DNA from: Marinosulfonomonas sp.
GTDB taxonomy: Bacteria > Pseudomonadota > Alphaproteobacteria > Rhodobacterales > Rhodobacteraceae
Reading direction: 5' to 3'
Length of the DNA: 33,557 bases
Assembly (NCBI GenBank): GCA_030625325.1
Contig: DAOURA010000009.1
Span: forward strand, 1-33,557
Shown here: positions 18,526-26,402 of the stretch, one piece after another
Position numbering within the stretch: the first letter of the stretch is position 1
Layout of the letters: every line of letters starts with the position of its first letter
The notes under the pieces: model-generated
Seen by the model: only the letters and a program-made list of their open reading frames with translations
Database searches by the model: none
Told to the model about the DNA's origin: nothing
Translations under genes and position numbers: made by a program

Positions 18526-18538
18526 TCGAAAAAATCGA
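18526..18538. promoter_or_regulatory. LysR-type T-N11-A operator candidate
   Basis: TCGA-AAAAA-TCGA is a 13-nt dyad with the T-N11-A form of LysR boxes, within a larger imperfect inverted repeat (TTA...TAA, 18521-18544). It sits directly upstream of the LysR -10, in position for autoregulation. Confidence 0.5.
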
Positions 18539-18558
18539 TGATAAGATATCTAATAACG

Positions 18559-18576
18559 ATTTTACATATGTAAAAT
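18559..18576. promoter_or_regulatory. 18-bp perfect palindrome in the LysR-phnW intergenic region
   Basis: ATTTTACATATGTAAAAT is identical to its reverse complement. It lies about 48 bp upstream of phnW. A dimeric regulator site is likely; it may be a second LysR site or a site for another factor. Confidence 0.55.
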
Positions 18577-18597
18577 TTGTGGGCTACTCAGCCACAA
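18577..18597 (+). other. Possible leader hairpin before phnW
   Basis: TTGTGGGCT and AGCCACAA can pair as an eight-base-pair stem with one bulged G and an ACTC tetraloop, ending 26 nt before the phnW ATG. If transcribed it could stabilise the leader. There is no T-run, so it is not a terminator. Confidence 0.35.
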
Positions 18598-18623
18598 GCA
18601 CAACAGCAGACAGGAAATACCTG

Positions 18624-19811
18624 ATGTCGCAAGATGCCAATAAGATCGCCCTGCCACATATGGGGGAACCTTACCTGCTTACCCCCGGCCCGCTGACCAC
18701 ATCTTATGGCGTCAAACAGGCGATGCTGCGTGACTGGGGCAGTTGGGATGATGAATTTCGCGCCGTGACGTCCGAGGTTCGAAAATTACTACTGGAACTG
18801 ACCGGCGACACAGACGGTGTGCTGGACTGTGTTCCGATGCAGGGCAGTGGGACGTTTTCGGTTGAGGCATTGCTGGGGTCTTTCGTTCCGCGAAACGGTA
18901 AGGTTCTGGTGCTGTCCAACGGGGCCTATGGGGCGCGCGCGGTTGAGACATTGGAATACCTTGGGCGGGATCATGTTGTGATCGACAAGGGTGATTACAT
19001 GCCGCCCCGTGGCGATGAAGTCACGGCGGCGCTGATTGCGGACCCTGACATCACCCATGTGGTTGTGGTGCATTGTGAAACCAGTTCCGGTATCCTGAAC
19101 CCGGTGGCCGAAATTTCTGAAGCTGTCTACGCACAGGGTCGCAAACTGTTGATTGACAGCATGAGTGCCTTTGGCGCGATCCCGCTGAACATCAATGAAA
19201 TCCGATATGATGCGATGGTGTCGTCCGCCAACAAATGCATCGAAGGCGTGCCGGGCTTTGGGTTTATCATTGCCCGCAAGGATGAATTACAGGCCGCCAA
19301 GGGGCGCAGCCATTCGTTGTCTTTGGATGTTCATGCCCAGTGGGCGCATATGAACAAAACCGGCCAGTGGCGCTTTACCCCGCCGACACATGTGGTCGTT
19401 GCGTTTCTTGAGGCATTGCGCGCCCATAAGGCCGAGGGCGGCGTTGCCGGGCGTGGGGCGCGGTATGCCAACAACCGTGACGTGATGGTTGCGGGAATGC
19501 GCGAACTTGGCTTTGAAACCCTGCTAAAGGACCGCTGGTTGTCGTCGATTATCGTGACGTTCTTTTGCCCCGCCCACCCGGCGTTTGAATTTGAACGTTT
19601 CTATGGGCTGATGAAGACCAAGGGCTTTATCATCTATCCCGGTAAGTTGACCGTGGCGGATAGTTTTCGCATTGGCTGTATTGGTCAGATGGACGGTGAT
19701 GTGATGCGTGCGGTTGTCACCGCCGCCGGTGAAACCCTGAACGAAATGGGGGTGGATAGTGCCACCCCACCTGAATTTGCATTGAAAGAACGGGCCAAAC
19801 TGGCCGCATGA
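18624..19811 (+). CDS. phnW: 2-aminoethylphosphonate--pyruvate transaminase
   Basis: A 395-residue PLP enzyme (class V fold) converting 2-aminoethylphosphonate and pyruvate to phosphonoacetaldehyde and alanine. The N-terminus LLTPGPLTTS is diagnostic of the family. D178 (LLIDSMSAFGA) holds the PLP ring nitrogen, and K204 in SSANKCIEGVPG is the Schiff-base lysine. Start at 18624 follows AGGA with 8 nt spacing; a longer in-frame reading to 18516 would run across the intergenic operators and is rejected. phnX follows 37 bp downstream with a near-identical ribosome-site sequence. Confidence 0.96.
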   Translation: MSQDANKIALPHMGEPYLLTPGPLTTSYGVKQAMLRDWGSWDDEFRAVTSEVRKLLLELTGDTDGVLDCVPMQGSGTFSVEALLGSFVPRNGKVLVLSNGAYGARAVETLEYLGRDHVVIDKGDYMPPRGDEVTAALIADPDITHVVVVHCETSSGILNPVAEISEAVYAQGRKLLIDSMSAFGAIPLNINEIRYDAMVSSANKCIEGVPGFGFIIARKDELQAAKGRSHSLSLDVHAQWAHMNKTGQWRFTPPTHVVVAFLEALRAHKAEGGVAGRGARYANNRDVMVAGMRELGFETLLKDRWLSSIIVTFFCPAHPAFEFERFYGLMKTKGFIIYPGKLTVADSFRIGCIGQMDGDVMRAVVTAAGETLNEMGVDSATPPEFALKERAKLAA

Positions 19812-19848
19812 ACCTTACAAACCCGAACTGAAACCAAAGGAAATACCC

Positions 19849-20697
19849 ATGGCTGGACCATCAGAATACACCTTCGCCCGTACCTATCGCGGCAAAATCA
19901 AAGCTGCTGTTTTGGATTGGAGCGGCACACTGGCCGATGCCTATGTTATCGCGCCTGCTGTGGTGTTCGTCGAGGTTTTCAAAAACCAAGGCGTAGAAAT
20001 TTCCATGGAAGAGGCCCGTGGCCCAATGGGGCTGCGCAAAGATATCCATATTCAGAAACTAACGCAGGACCCGGTTATTGCCGCCCGTTGGGAGGCCATT
20101 AAGGGTACGCCCCCGGTACAGGCGGATGTTGATGCGATGTTTGCCGATTTCGTGCCTGCGCAGTTGGAGTGCCTGCCAAAATACACCGCGTTGCTGCCCG
20201 GCATCAAAGACGTGGTGAATGGCCTGCAGGCCGAGGGGATCAAGATCGGTGTTTCCACCGGCTTTACCCGTGTGATGGTTGATGTGTTGCTGAACGACGT
20301 GATTGCCCAAGGCGTGGTGCCTGATGCGACTGTGGCGGGTGACGAAGTACTTAACGGTGCGCGTCCATCGCCGCACATGGTGTTCAAGAACCTTGATCTG
20401 ATGGGCATTGATGACGTGAAGTCGGTGGTTAAATGTGACGACACGGTTTCCGGTATTGGCGAAGCCATGAACGCCGGTTGCTGGGGCGTTGGTTTGGTGC
20501 GCTATTCCAACTACATGAATATCAACACACTGGAAGAAGAGGCGACCCTGTCCGAGGCTGACATCGCCGCCCGCATGGCAAAAACACGCAATATTCTGGA
20601 GCAGGCCGGCGCGCATTACGTGATCGATAGTCTGATTGAATTGCCAGCGGTGATTGAAGATATCAACGCCCGTTTGGCGCGTGGCGAAAAACCCTGA
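19849..20697 (+). CDS. phnX: Phosphonoacetaldehyde hydrolase (phosphonatase)
   Basis: A 282-residue HAD-superfamily enzyme splitting the C-P bond of phosphonoacetaldehyde to acetaldehyde and phosphate. The nucleophile is D23 in VLDWSGT. The Schiff-base lysine special to phosphonatases is K64 in MGLRKDIH. The later HAD motif CDDTVSGIGEAMNAGCWGVG binds Mg. Length is normal. The ribosome site AAAGGAAA precedes the ATG. With phnW it forms a complete two-step route from 2-AEP to acetaldehyde and phosphate. A strong terminator follows. Confidence 0.96.
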   Translation: MAGPSEYTFARTYRGKIKAAVLDWSGTLADAYVIAPAVVFVEVFKNQGVEISMEEARGPMGLRKDIHIQKLTQDPVIAARWEAIKGTPPVQADVDAMFADFVPAQLECLPKYTALLPGIKDVVNGLQAEGIKIGVSTGFTRVMVDVLLNDVIAQGVVPDATVAGDEVLNGARPSPHMVFKNLDLMGIDDVKSVVKCDDTVSGIGEAMNAGCWGVGLVRYSNYMNINTLEEEATLSEADIAARMAKTRNILEQAGAHYVIDSLIELPAVIEDINARLARGEKP

Positions 20698-20717
20698 CAT
20701 TGGCTGGTTAAAAGCAA

Positions 20718-20756
20718 GGGTCGCGCAGATGTTACTGCGCGACCCTATATTTATTT
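20718..20756 (+). terminator. Rho-independent terminator after phnX
   Basis: GGGTCGCGCAG and CTGCGCGACCC form a perfect 11-bp stem around the loop ATGTTA, followed by the T-rich tail TATATTTATTT. It separates the phnWX transcript from the transporter operon. Confidence 0.88.
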
Positions 20757-20913
20757 GAACTCCCTGATCACTGCCATTTGGCAAAAAAACCCGGCGCCCC
20801 CCCCCAAAAAACGGACTGTCAGGTTGAAGATTGCCGTGTTTATCAGGGCTGAACGGCCATTCGCAGGTTCACATTGACGCTACGGAACTGCAAATAAACC
20901 TGCACCGCGAAGT

Positions 20914-20942
20914 TTGACAAAAGCAATTTTGATGGTGATAGT
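20914..20942 (+). promoter_or_regulatory. Candidate sigma-70 promoter of the transporter operon
   Basis: A perfect TTGACA (20914-20919) is followed after 17 bp by GATAGT (20937-20942), which matches the -10 consensus at 4 of 6 positions. It would give a leader of about 150 nt, spanning the Pho-box-like repeats. Confidence 0.4.
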
Positions 20943-21010
20943 CGCCGAGGGGTGGGATGTGGCCTTGTTCGCCGGATATGAAATTTCGCTAATGGAGCAA
21001 TAAGTTACCC

Positions 21011-21039
21011 ACTTCATACGACTGTTACAACAGATTCAT
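21011..21039 (+). promoter_or_regulatory. Pho-box-like direct repeats
   Basis: ACTTCAT, CTGTTAC and GATTCAT are three 7-mers at exact 11-nt spacing, each partly matching the PhoB half-site CTGTCAT (two share TCAT, the middle shares CTGT). The spacing is right for PhoB; the base match is only moderate. Confidence 0.3.
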
Positions 21040-21099
21040 AAGAACGATCTGCGCGCGAACTTTGCAAAGCAGACTAACAATAATCAGAGAGGATCTAGG

Positions 21100-23139
21100 A
21101 TGAAAAGCCTACTATTTTCAGGGGTGGCGCTTGTCGCATTAACGGGGGGTGCCTTTGCTGGTTGTACTGGCATCACTGTTGCCGACATGGGTGGTGTTGC
21201 CGCGGGTAAATACCCGCAGCAATTTGAGCTGTCTACATATGAGGCCAACGCTGGCTGTAAAATGACCTTCCAGGGCAACCCGGATGCAGCCGCATTAAGT
21301 GCGCGTATCCGTGGAAACGGCGCAATCGGTGATGTTACTGATCGTTTGCCATCCGAGCCACTGGTCGTTGTGCCCTATGACGCCATCGGGTCATATGGCG
21401 GCACGATGGACGTTCTGTCCAACGCAACCGAGGCGGGTACATCCGACTTTTTGTCGGTACGTCACGTAAACCTGGTACGCATGTCGGACGATCTGAAAAC
21501 TATCGTGCCAAACGTTGCAAAAGACTGGGCATGGAATGACGACTTTACCCAACTGACATTCTTCCTGCGTAAAGGTCATAAGTGGTCAGATGGCACACCG
21601 TTTACATCTGCAGATGTAAAATACTGGTATGATAACCTGGCGCTAAATTCAAACGTCATTGAAAAGCCTAAAGATTATGTTCTGGTGTCGGGCGAGCGGA
21701 TGACTGTGGAAACACCAGACGCGCAGACGGTTGTGTTTAAACTGCCTGCTCCAAAACCAGGCCTGTTGGCGCACTTTGCTACTTCGTTTGCGCAGGGTTT
21801 CCAGCCGATGCATTTCCTAAGCAAGTGGGACCCGGAACTGAGCCCAACCGCCGACGCTGATGCGCAGGCCGCAGGGTTTGAAAATGGGTATGCTGTACTG
21901 TCCGCATATTTTGGCAACTCTGACTGGACCGATACGCCGTCACCTTTGTTGAATAGCCCGGACAAAGTGGCCAGCCTGCCCGCAGATGTTGTGCCGACAC
22001 TGGAATCGCACATCTATATCAGCGACACAACAGAGGGGCGCCATCTGGTTGCGAACCCTTATTTTCACCAGGTGGATACAGCCGGTAATCAGCTGCCATA
22101 TATCAGTGAGCAGGACGAAATCTACGTTAACGAAAACGAAGTACGTATCCTGAAACTGGTAAACTCTGAAGTCGATTACAAAAAGCAATCACTGCAGTTG
22201 GCGTCTGCACCGCTGCTGTTAGAGAACCAGGAAAAGGGCGGTTACACTGTCGATCTCAGACCTGAAATCACAATGTCGACCTTTGCGTTTAACGTAACAT
22301 CCGAGGATTTGGAGAAACGTAAGGTATTTGGTGATGTAAGGTTCCGCCAGGCTATGTCGGTGGCGCTTAATCGCGACGAGATTAACGAAGTCGGATTCTT
22401 TGGCCTGGGTGAACCCAAGCAGTACATCGGGTTCTCACCTGCGCCTGCCTTTATTGATCCGAAATGGGTAACTCATTTTGCGCAGTTTGATCCAGCTCTG
22501 GCGAACTCATTGCTAGACGAAGTTGGCATGGCTGACGTGGATGGTGATGGTTTCCGTGAATTGCCAAATGGTGAAAAAATCGTACTGAACCTTCAGTTTT
22601 CTACGCAGGGTGTTGCGGGACAGGTTGTCGAACTTGTCGGGCAACATTGGGCAGATGTTGGTGTTCAGACCACGGTAAAAGAGATCACACCAGATGAGTA
22701 TCGTTCGGCCCAATCCGCCAACAAGCTTGATGTCATGGTATGGCGTAAGGGTCAGCCATTGGAAATCATGCTTGGTAACAACGAACTTTGGGTGCCACCG
22801 TTCAATGATTATTTCAATGTTCGCACTGGGATGCTTTGGGCGGAATGGATTGATACAAATGGTGCGAGTGGCGTTGAACCTCCGCAGTACGTGAAAGACA
22901 TGATTGGCGATATTAATGTGTTCCAATCTGCGCTTGCAGGTACACCGGAATCTGATGCAGCTGGTCAGCGTTTGGTTGAAAACATGGTGTCCAATGTTCT
23001 GTTTATCGGGACAGTTCAGGCACCGGCGCCGATCTACCATAGCAATGCGCTGAAGAACTTTACTGAGTTCAAGACGCACTCGTATGAGTATTACCGGACC
23101 TATCCGTACCGGGCTACCCAATGGTTCCTGGACGAATAG
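21100..23139 (+). CDS. Family-5 (Opp/Dpp-type) substrate-binding protein, unusually long
   Basis: A 679-residue periplasmic solute receptor. A signal peptide (MKSLLFSGVALVALTGGAFA) is followed by Gly-Cys22. A second Cys at 53 suggests an N-terminal disulfide, or Cys22 could be lipidated with a poor lipobox. The family-5 signature appears as TQLTFFLRKGHKWSDGTPFT with the following SADV, and VRFRQAMSVALNRDEIN. Usual members are about 500-600 residues; the extra length includes some 60 residues before the first domain. Ligand unknown. Position next to phnWX and a PMH-like gene suggests a phosphonate conjugate. A strong stem-loop follows the stop, which commonly keeps binding-protein mRNA more abundant than that of the permeases. 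Confidence 0.9.
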   Translation: MKSLLFSGVALVALTGGAFAGCTGITVADMGGVAAGKYPQQFELSTYEANAGCKMTFQGNPDAAALSARIRGNGAIGDVTDRLPSEPLVVVPYDAIGSYGGTMDVLSNATEAGTSDFLSVRHVNLVRMSDDLKTIVPNVAKDWAWNDDFTQLTFFLRKGHKWSDGTPFTSADVKYWYDNLALNSNVIEKPKDYVLVSGERMTVETPDAQTVVFKLPAPKPGLLAHFATSFAQGFQPMHFLSKWDPELSPTADADAQAAGFENGYAVLSAYFGNSDWTDTPSPLLNSPDKVASLPADVVPTLESHIYISDTTEGRHLVANPYFHQVDTAGNQLPYISEQDEIYVNENEVRILKLVNSEVDYKKQSLQLASAPLLLENQEKGGYTVDLRPEITMSTFAFNVTSEDLEKRKVFGDVRFRQAMSVALNRDEINEVGFFGLGEPKQYIGFSPAPAFIDPKWVTHFAQFDPALANSLLDEVGMADVDGDGFRELPNGEKIVLNLQFSTQGVAGQVVELVGQHWADVGVQTTVKEITPDEYRSAQSANKLDVMVWRKGQPLEIMLGNNELWVPPFNDYFNVRTGMLWAEWIDTNGASGVEPPQYVKDMIGDINVFQSALAGTPESDAAGQRLVENMVSNVLFIGTVQAPAPIYHSNALKNFTEFKTHSYEYYRTYPYRATQWFLDE

Positions 23140-23166
23140 TCCAGCGGTATCGATCACTTGAGATTG

Positions 23167-23194
23167 CTACGGGCGGCCCTTGGGCCGCCCGTAG
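23167..23194 (+). other. Intra-operon stem-loop after the binding-protein gene
   Basis: CTACGGGCGGCCC and GGGCCGCCCGTAG form a perfect 13-bp inverted repeat separated by TT. No T-run follows, so full termination is unlikely. It probably blocks 3' exonuclease decay or attenuates, favouring the binding protein over the downstream permeases. Confidence 0.75.
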
Positions 23195-23254
23195 CCACAA
23201 GCCAAAAATGCCGATTAAAAAATAGGCACAGGGTTTTCAGGGGGCAACCATCCA

Positions 23255-24259
23255 ATGGTTCAATTCTTGCGATTTGCTGCGATTCGAGCATTGTTGGCGG
23301 TTTTTACCCTGATAATGGTTTCGTTCATTGTTTTTTCACTGATGGAACTGGTTCCCGGTGACTGCGCTGAACGATATCTGGCCTTTAAAAACACCCAGGG
23401 GTCGGGCATTTCCATTGCCGATATTGAAGCTGAAAGAATTCGCCTTGGGCTGGATAAACCCTATATCCAACGCTGGGGCGTTTGGATTTTCAACGCATTC
23501 CAGGGGGAGTTTGGCGATAGCTGTATCCTGCGTGTCAATATCAGCCAGCTGCTGGGCCAGAAATTCTGGCTAAGCCTGGGCATATGCCTGACGTCACTTT
23601 TGGTCGCCTACGCGATCGCAATTCCGGTTGGCATCATTTCAGCAACTTCAAACAATGCCACGCTGAACAACAGCCTGCGTCTGGTTAGCTATCTTGGTCT
23701 GGCGATGCCAAACTTTTTGCTGGCGCTGATGATCATGCTATTTTCCACTGTGTTCTTTGGCGACAGTCTGACGGGCCTGTTTTCTAAGGAATTCCGCGAT
23801 GCCGCCTGGTCCTATGAGCGGGTAAAAGATTTTCTGTCACGGGCGTGGTTGCCGGTGTTCATTCTGGGCTGGTCAGCAACGGCGTTTGCCATTCAAACGG
23901 TGCGCGCCCTGATGTCTGATGAAATTGGCAAGCTTTACGTGACGGCGGCCGCCGCGCGTGGCGTGGCCGGGCGACGGTTGTTGTGGCGGTATCCGGCGCG
24001 ACACGCACTGGGGCCGATCATCAATTCGCTTGGCTTTGATTTGAACCGGATTTTCAATGAATTACCGATTGTGGCATTGATCCTGACCCTGACTGAGGCC
24101 GGGTCGCTGCTGCTTGGGGCGCTTGCGCGATCAAATGATCAGCAGCTTGCCGGTGCGATCATCTTCATGTTGACCGCCAGTATTGTGGGGCTGAACTTTA
24201 TCACTGATATCGTGCTTGCCCTGACTGATCCGCGCGTTCGCCGCAGTATAGTGGGATAA
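23255..24259 (+). CDS. DppB/OppB-type ABC permease
   Basis: A 334-residue inner-membrane subunit. The N-terminus RFAAIRALLAVFTLIMVSFI with VPGD is typical of DppB, followed by a periplasmic segment with the family pattern RLGLDKPYIQRWGVWI and GEFGDS. Five further helices and the EAA-like loop (AAARGVAGRRLLWRYPARHA) near residues 230-250 follow. It pairs with the DppC-type protein to form the channel. Start ATG at 23255 after AGGGGG. The next gene begins 5 bp after its stop. Confidence 0.93.
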   Translation: MVQFLRFAAIRALLAVFTLIMVSFIVFSLMELVPGDCAERYLAFKNTQGSGISIADIEAERIRLGLDKPYIQRWGVWIFNAFQGEFGDSCILRVNISQLLGQKFWLSLGICLTSLLVAYAIAIPVGIISATSNNATLNNSLRLVSYLGLAMPNFLLALMIMLFSTVFFGDSLTGLFSKEFRDAAWSYERVKDFLSRAWLPVFILGWSATAFAIQTVRALMSDEIGKLYVTAAAARGVAGRRLLWRYPARHALGPIINSLGFDLNRIFNELPIVALILTLTEAGSLLLGALARSNDQQLAGAIIFMLTASIVGLNFITDIVLALTDPRVRRSIVG

Positions 24260-24264
24260 GCGAT

Positions 24265-25404
24265 ATGACAGATACAGCAACAAATGCCGACGTCGATCGC
24301 AACCTGAAAGAGGCCTATTTTACCGCCGGTCAGGGGCAATTGATCTGGGCCAGATTCAAGAAACAAAAGGCCGCAATGGTTGGGGTCATTGTTCTTGTGG
24401 TTTTGATCTTGTCCGGGCTTTTCGCCCCGTTTCTGACGCCATATGACCCAACGATTGCCGGGCGCGATGCGGATTACCAAAACGGCGCACCACAGATCCC
24501 AAAATTCTGGGATGAAAATGGATTTTCCGCGCGCCCCTTTATTTATACGGCCAGCCGTGAACGCTCTATTAAAACCAATTTCCGATGGGTTACCACGATT
24601 GACCGCGAAGCGCGCCGATATGTTGTGTTTTTCCCCAAGGGGGATGAATACACGCTATTTGGCATTCCTGCCAGCAGGCACCTGTTTGGTGCAGATGTGG
24701 GAAAGGTCCACCTTTTTGGCACTGATAACGGCGGTAAGGATATTTACTCGCGAACGTTCCATGCGATTAATACATCCCTTGCGGTCGGAACAATCGGTGT
24801 TCTTATTGCCTTTGTACTGGCCCTGATTATTGGCGGGGTTGCCGGATATTATGGGGGGTGGATTGATTCAATCCTGCAGATGATCACTGATGCGGTGCGA
24901 ACGATACCGGCGATCCCCCTGTTCATGGCGTTATCTGCATTTATCCCCCCGGAATGGAGCGCCGAAAGCAGGTTTTTGTTCATATCGATGATCCTTGGGT
25001 TTATCGGATGGCCGACGCTGGCCCGGCGGGTACGGACCCACCTGTTAACCGAGAGAAATCAGGAATATGTGCTGGCGGCCGAACTATGTGGTGCGTCTGC
25101 CAGCCACGTTATTCGAAAACACCTGCTGCCCAGTTTCACCAGCTATATCATCGTCGATCTGGTGATTTCATTTCCTTATATGGTGCTGTCCGAAACGGCG
25201 CTTAGCTTTATCGGGCTGGGCCTGAAAGACCCGGTAAATTCCCTTGGTGTTATGTTGCAAAGTGTAACCTCGGCGGATGTTTTGCTGAATTACCAATGGT
25301 ATTTTATCCCGGTGATTTTCTTCATAACCCTTGTGCTTGCATTTGTGTTTGTCGGTGACGGGCTGCGCGATGCGGCCGATCCTTATGGGGAAATCAAAAA
25401 ATGA
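24265..25404 (+). CDS. DppC/OppC-type ABC permease with enlarged periplasmic loop
   Basis: A 379-residue membrane subunit, long for a family whose members are usually about 300. The first helix is at about 38-58; the loop before the second helix (about 171) spans roughly 105 residues instead of about 55-60, with charged and aromatic content (FWDENGFSARPF, RYVVFFPKGDEYTLF). Downstream are the family's FGTDNGGKDIYSR and the EAA loop (ELCGASASHVIRKHLLPS). The enlarged loop may contact the oversized binding protein. Its stop overlaps the start of the ATPase gene (ATGA). Confidence 0.92.
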   Translation: MTDTATNADVDRNLKEAYFTAGQGQLIWARFKKQKAAMVGVIVLVVLILSGLFAPFLTPYDPTIAGRDADYQNGAPQIPKFWDENGFSARPFIYTASRERSIKTNFRWVTTIDREARRYVVFFPKGDEYTLFGIPASRHLFGADVGKVHLFGTDNGGKDIYSRTFHAINTSLAVGTIGVLIAFVLALIIGGVAGYYGGWIDSILQMITDAVRTIPAIPLFMALSAFIPPEWSAESRFLFISMILGFIGWPTLARRVRTHLLTERNQEYVLAAELCGASASHVIRKHLLPSFTSYIIVDLVISFPYMVLSETALSFIGLGLKDPVNSLGVMLQSVTSADVLLNYQWYFIPVIFFITLVLAFVFVGDGLRDAADPYGEIKK

Positions 25405-26402
25405 CGCGCCTGATTGATGTTGAAAACCTGACCCTGAAATTTGATACTGATGAGGGGCGCATAACTGCGGTGGATGATGTGTCATTTTCCCTGCAGGCAG
25501 GCGAAGTTCTGGGGCTGGTTGGTGAAAGTGGCTCAGGCAAATCGGTTACGGCCAAATCCCTGATGAAGCTGAACGCTAATAATGCGATCTACAGCGACGA
25601 TACCAAGGTTACGCTGCACCTGGAATCCGGGCCAGTGGATATCATGTCCCTGAGAACCAGCAAGGAATTGCAGGTGGTTCGCGGCGGTGCAATTTCGATG
25701 ATCTTTCAGGAACCAATGGCCAGCTTTGCCCCGGCAATTTCCATTGGTGACCAGATGGTCGAACAGTTGATGATCCACACCGATATGACGGCCAAGCGCG
25801 CCAAAGAGGTGTCAATTGAAATGCTGGCGCGGGTTGGTATTTCGGATGCGGCGACGCGGTTTAAACAGTTTGCGTTTGAATTGTCGGGTGGGATGCGTCA
25901 GCGCGCGATGATCGCGATGGCCCTGTCCACCAAGCCAAAACTGCTGATTGCTGATGAACCGACAACCGCGCTGGATGTTACCATTCAGGCGCAGGTTATT
26001 GATCTGATGAAGGATCTGGTGGATGATTTTGGCATGGGGATTATTTTCATCACCCATGATCTGGGTGTGATCGCCCAGACTGCCGATAATGTTGCCGTGA
26101 TGTACCTTGGGCGGTTGGTTGAACAGGGGCCGGTTCGCGATGTTCTGCGTAACCCGTCGCACCCGTATACACGGGGCTTGCTGGATGCTCTGCCCGATCT
26201 GGATGATCTGGACACGCCGCTTCGCCCTATCCCCGGTGATATTCCTTCACCCCTTGAACGCCCACCCGGATGCGTTTTCAACACACGTTGCAATGATGCG
26301 ATTGCGGGCCGGTGCAATGTTGATATTCCGCAGTTCATTCAGATTAATGAAAACCACCGGGCCGCATGCCACCTGCACGCACCGGCAGGAGACACGAAAT
26401 GA
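25401..26402 (+). CDS. DppD/OppD-type ATP-binding protein
   Basis: A 333-residue ATPase of the importer. Walker A GESGSGKS is at 41-48, signature LSGGM at 161-165, and Walker B LLIADEP at 181-187, with ITHDLGV downstream. The C-terminal oligopeptide-transporter extension holds four conserved cysteines in GCVFNTRC, RC and ACH, which bind an iron-sulfur cluster in some DppD proteins. GGGGAAA precedes the ATG by 7 nt. It overlaps both neighbours by 4 bp. Confidence 0.95.
   Translation: MTRLIDVENLTLKFDTDEGRITAVDDVSFSLQAGEVLGLVGESGSGKSVTAKSLMKLNANNAIYSDDTKVTLHLESGPVDIMSLRTSKELQVVRGGAISMIFQEPMASFAPAISIGDQMVEQLMIHTDMTAKRAKEVSIEMLARVGISDAATRFKQFAFELSGGMRQRAMIAMALSTKPKLLIADEPTTALDVTIQAQVIDLMKDLVDDFGMGIIFITHDLGVIAQTADNVAVMYLGRLVEQGPVRDVLRNPSHPYTRGLLDALPDLDDLDTPLRPIPGDIPSPLERPPGCVFNTRCNDAIAGRCNVDIPQFIQINENHRAACHLHAPAGDTK

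Larger units (their letters stand above)
20757..21099. other. Intergenic control region of the transporter operon
   Basis: No gene is supported in these 343 bp. They hold C9 followed directly by A6 (20797-20811), a TTGACA-containing promoter candidate (20914-20942), 11-nt-spaced Pho-box-like repeats (21011-21039), and a ribosome site GAGAGGA (21087-21093) 6 nt before the binding-protein ATG. A 7-bp inverted repeat (GCAGGTT at 20863, AACCTGC at 20897) is too widely spaced to weigh. Confidence 0.6.

Noticed and set aside
20797-20811. C9-A6 homopolymer as a regulatory or phase-variation site
   Set aside because: It is over 280 bp from any start codon and outside every promoter element seen; probably neutral.
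20863-20903. GCAGGTT and AACCTGC inverted repeat as an operator
   Set aside because: The arms are only 7 bp and 27 bp apart, which is expected by chance in a region this size.
23167-23194. Rho-independent terminator ending the operon after the binding-protein gene
   Set aside because: The stem is strong but no T-run follows, and the permease and ATPase genes continue in the same direction without another clear promoter.
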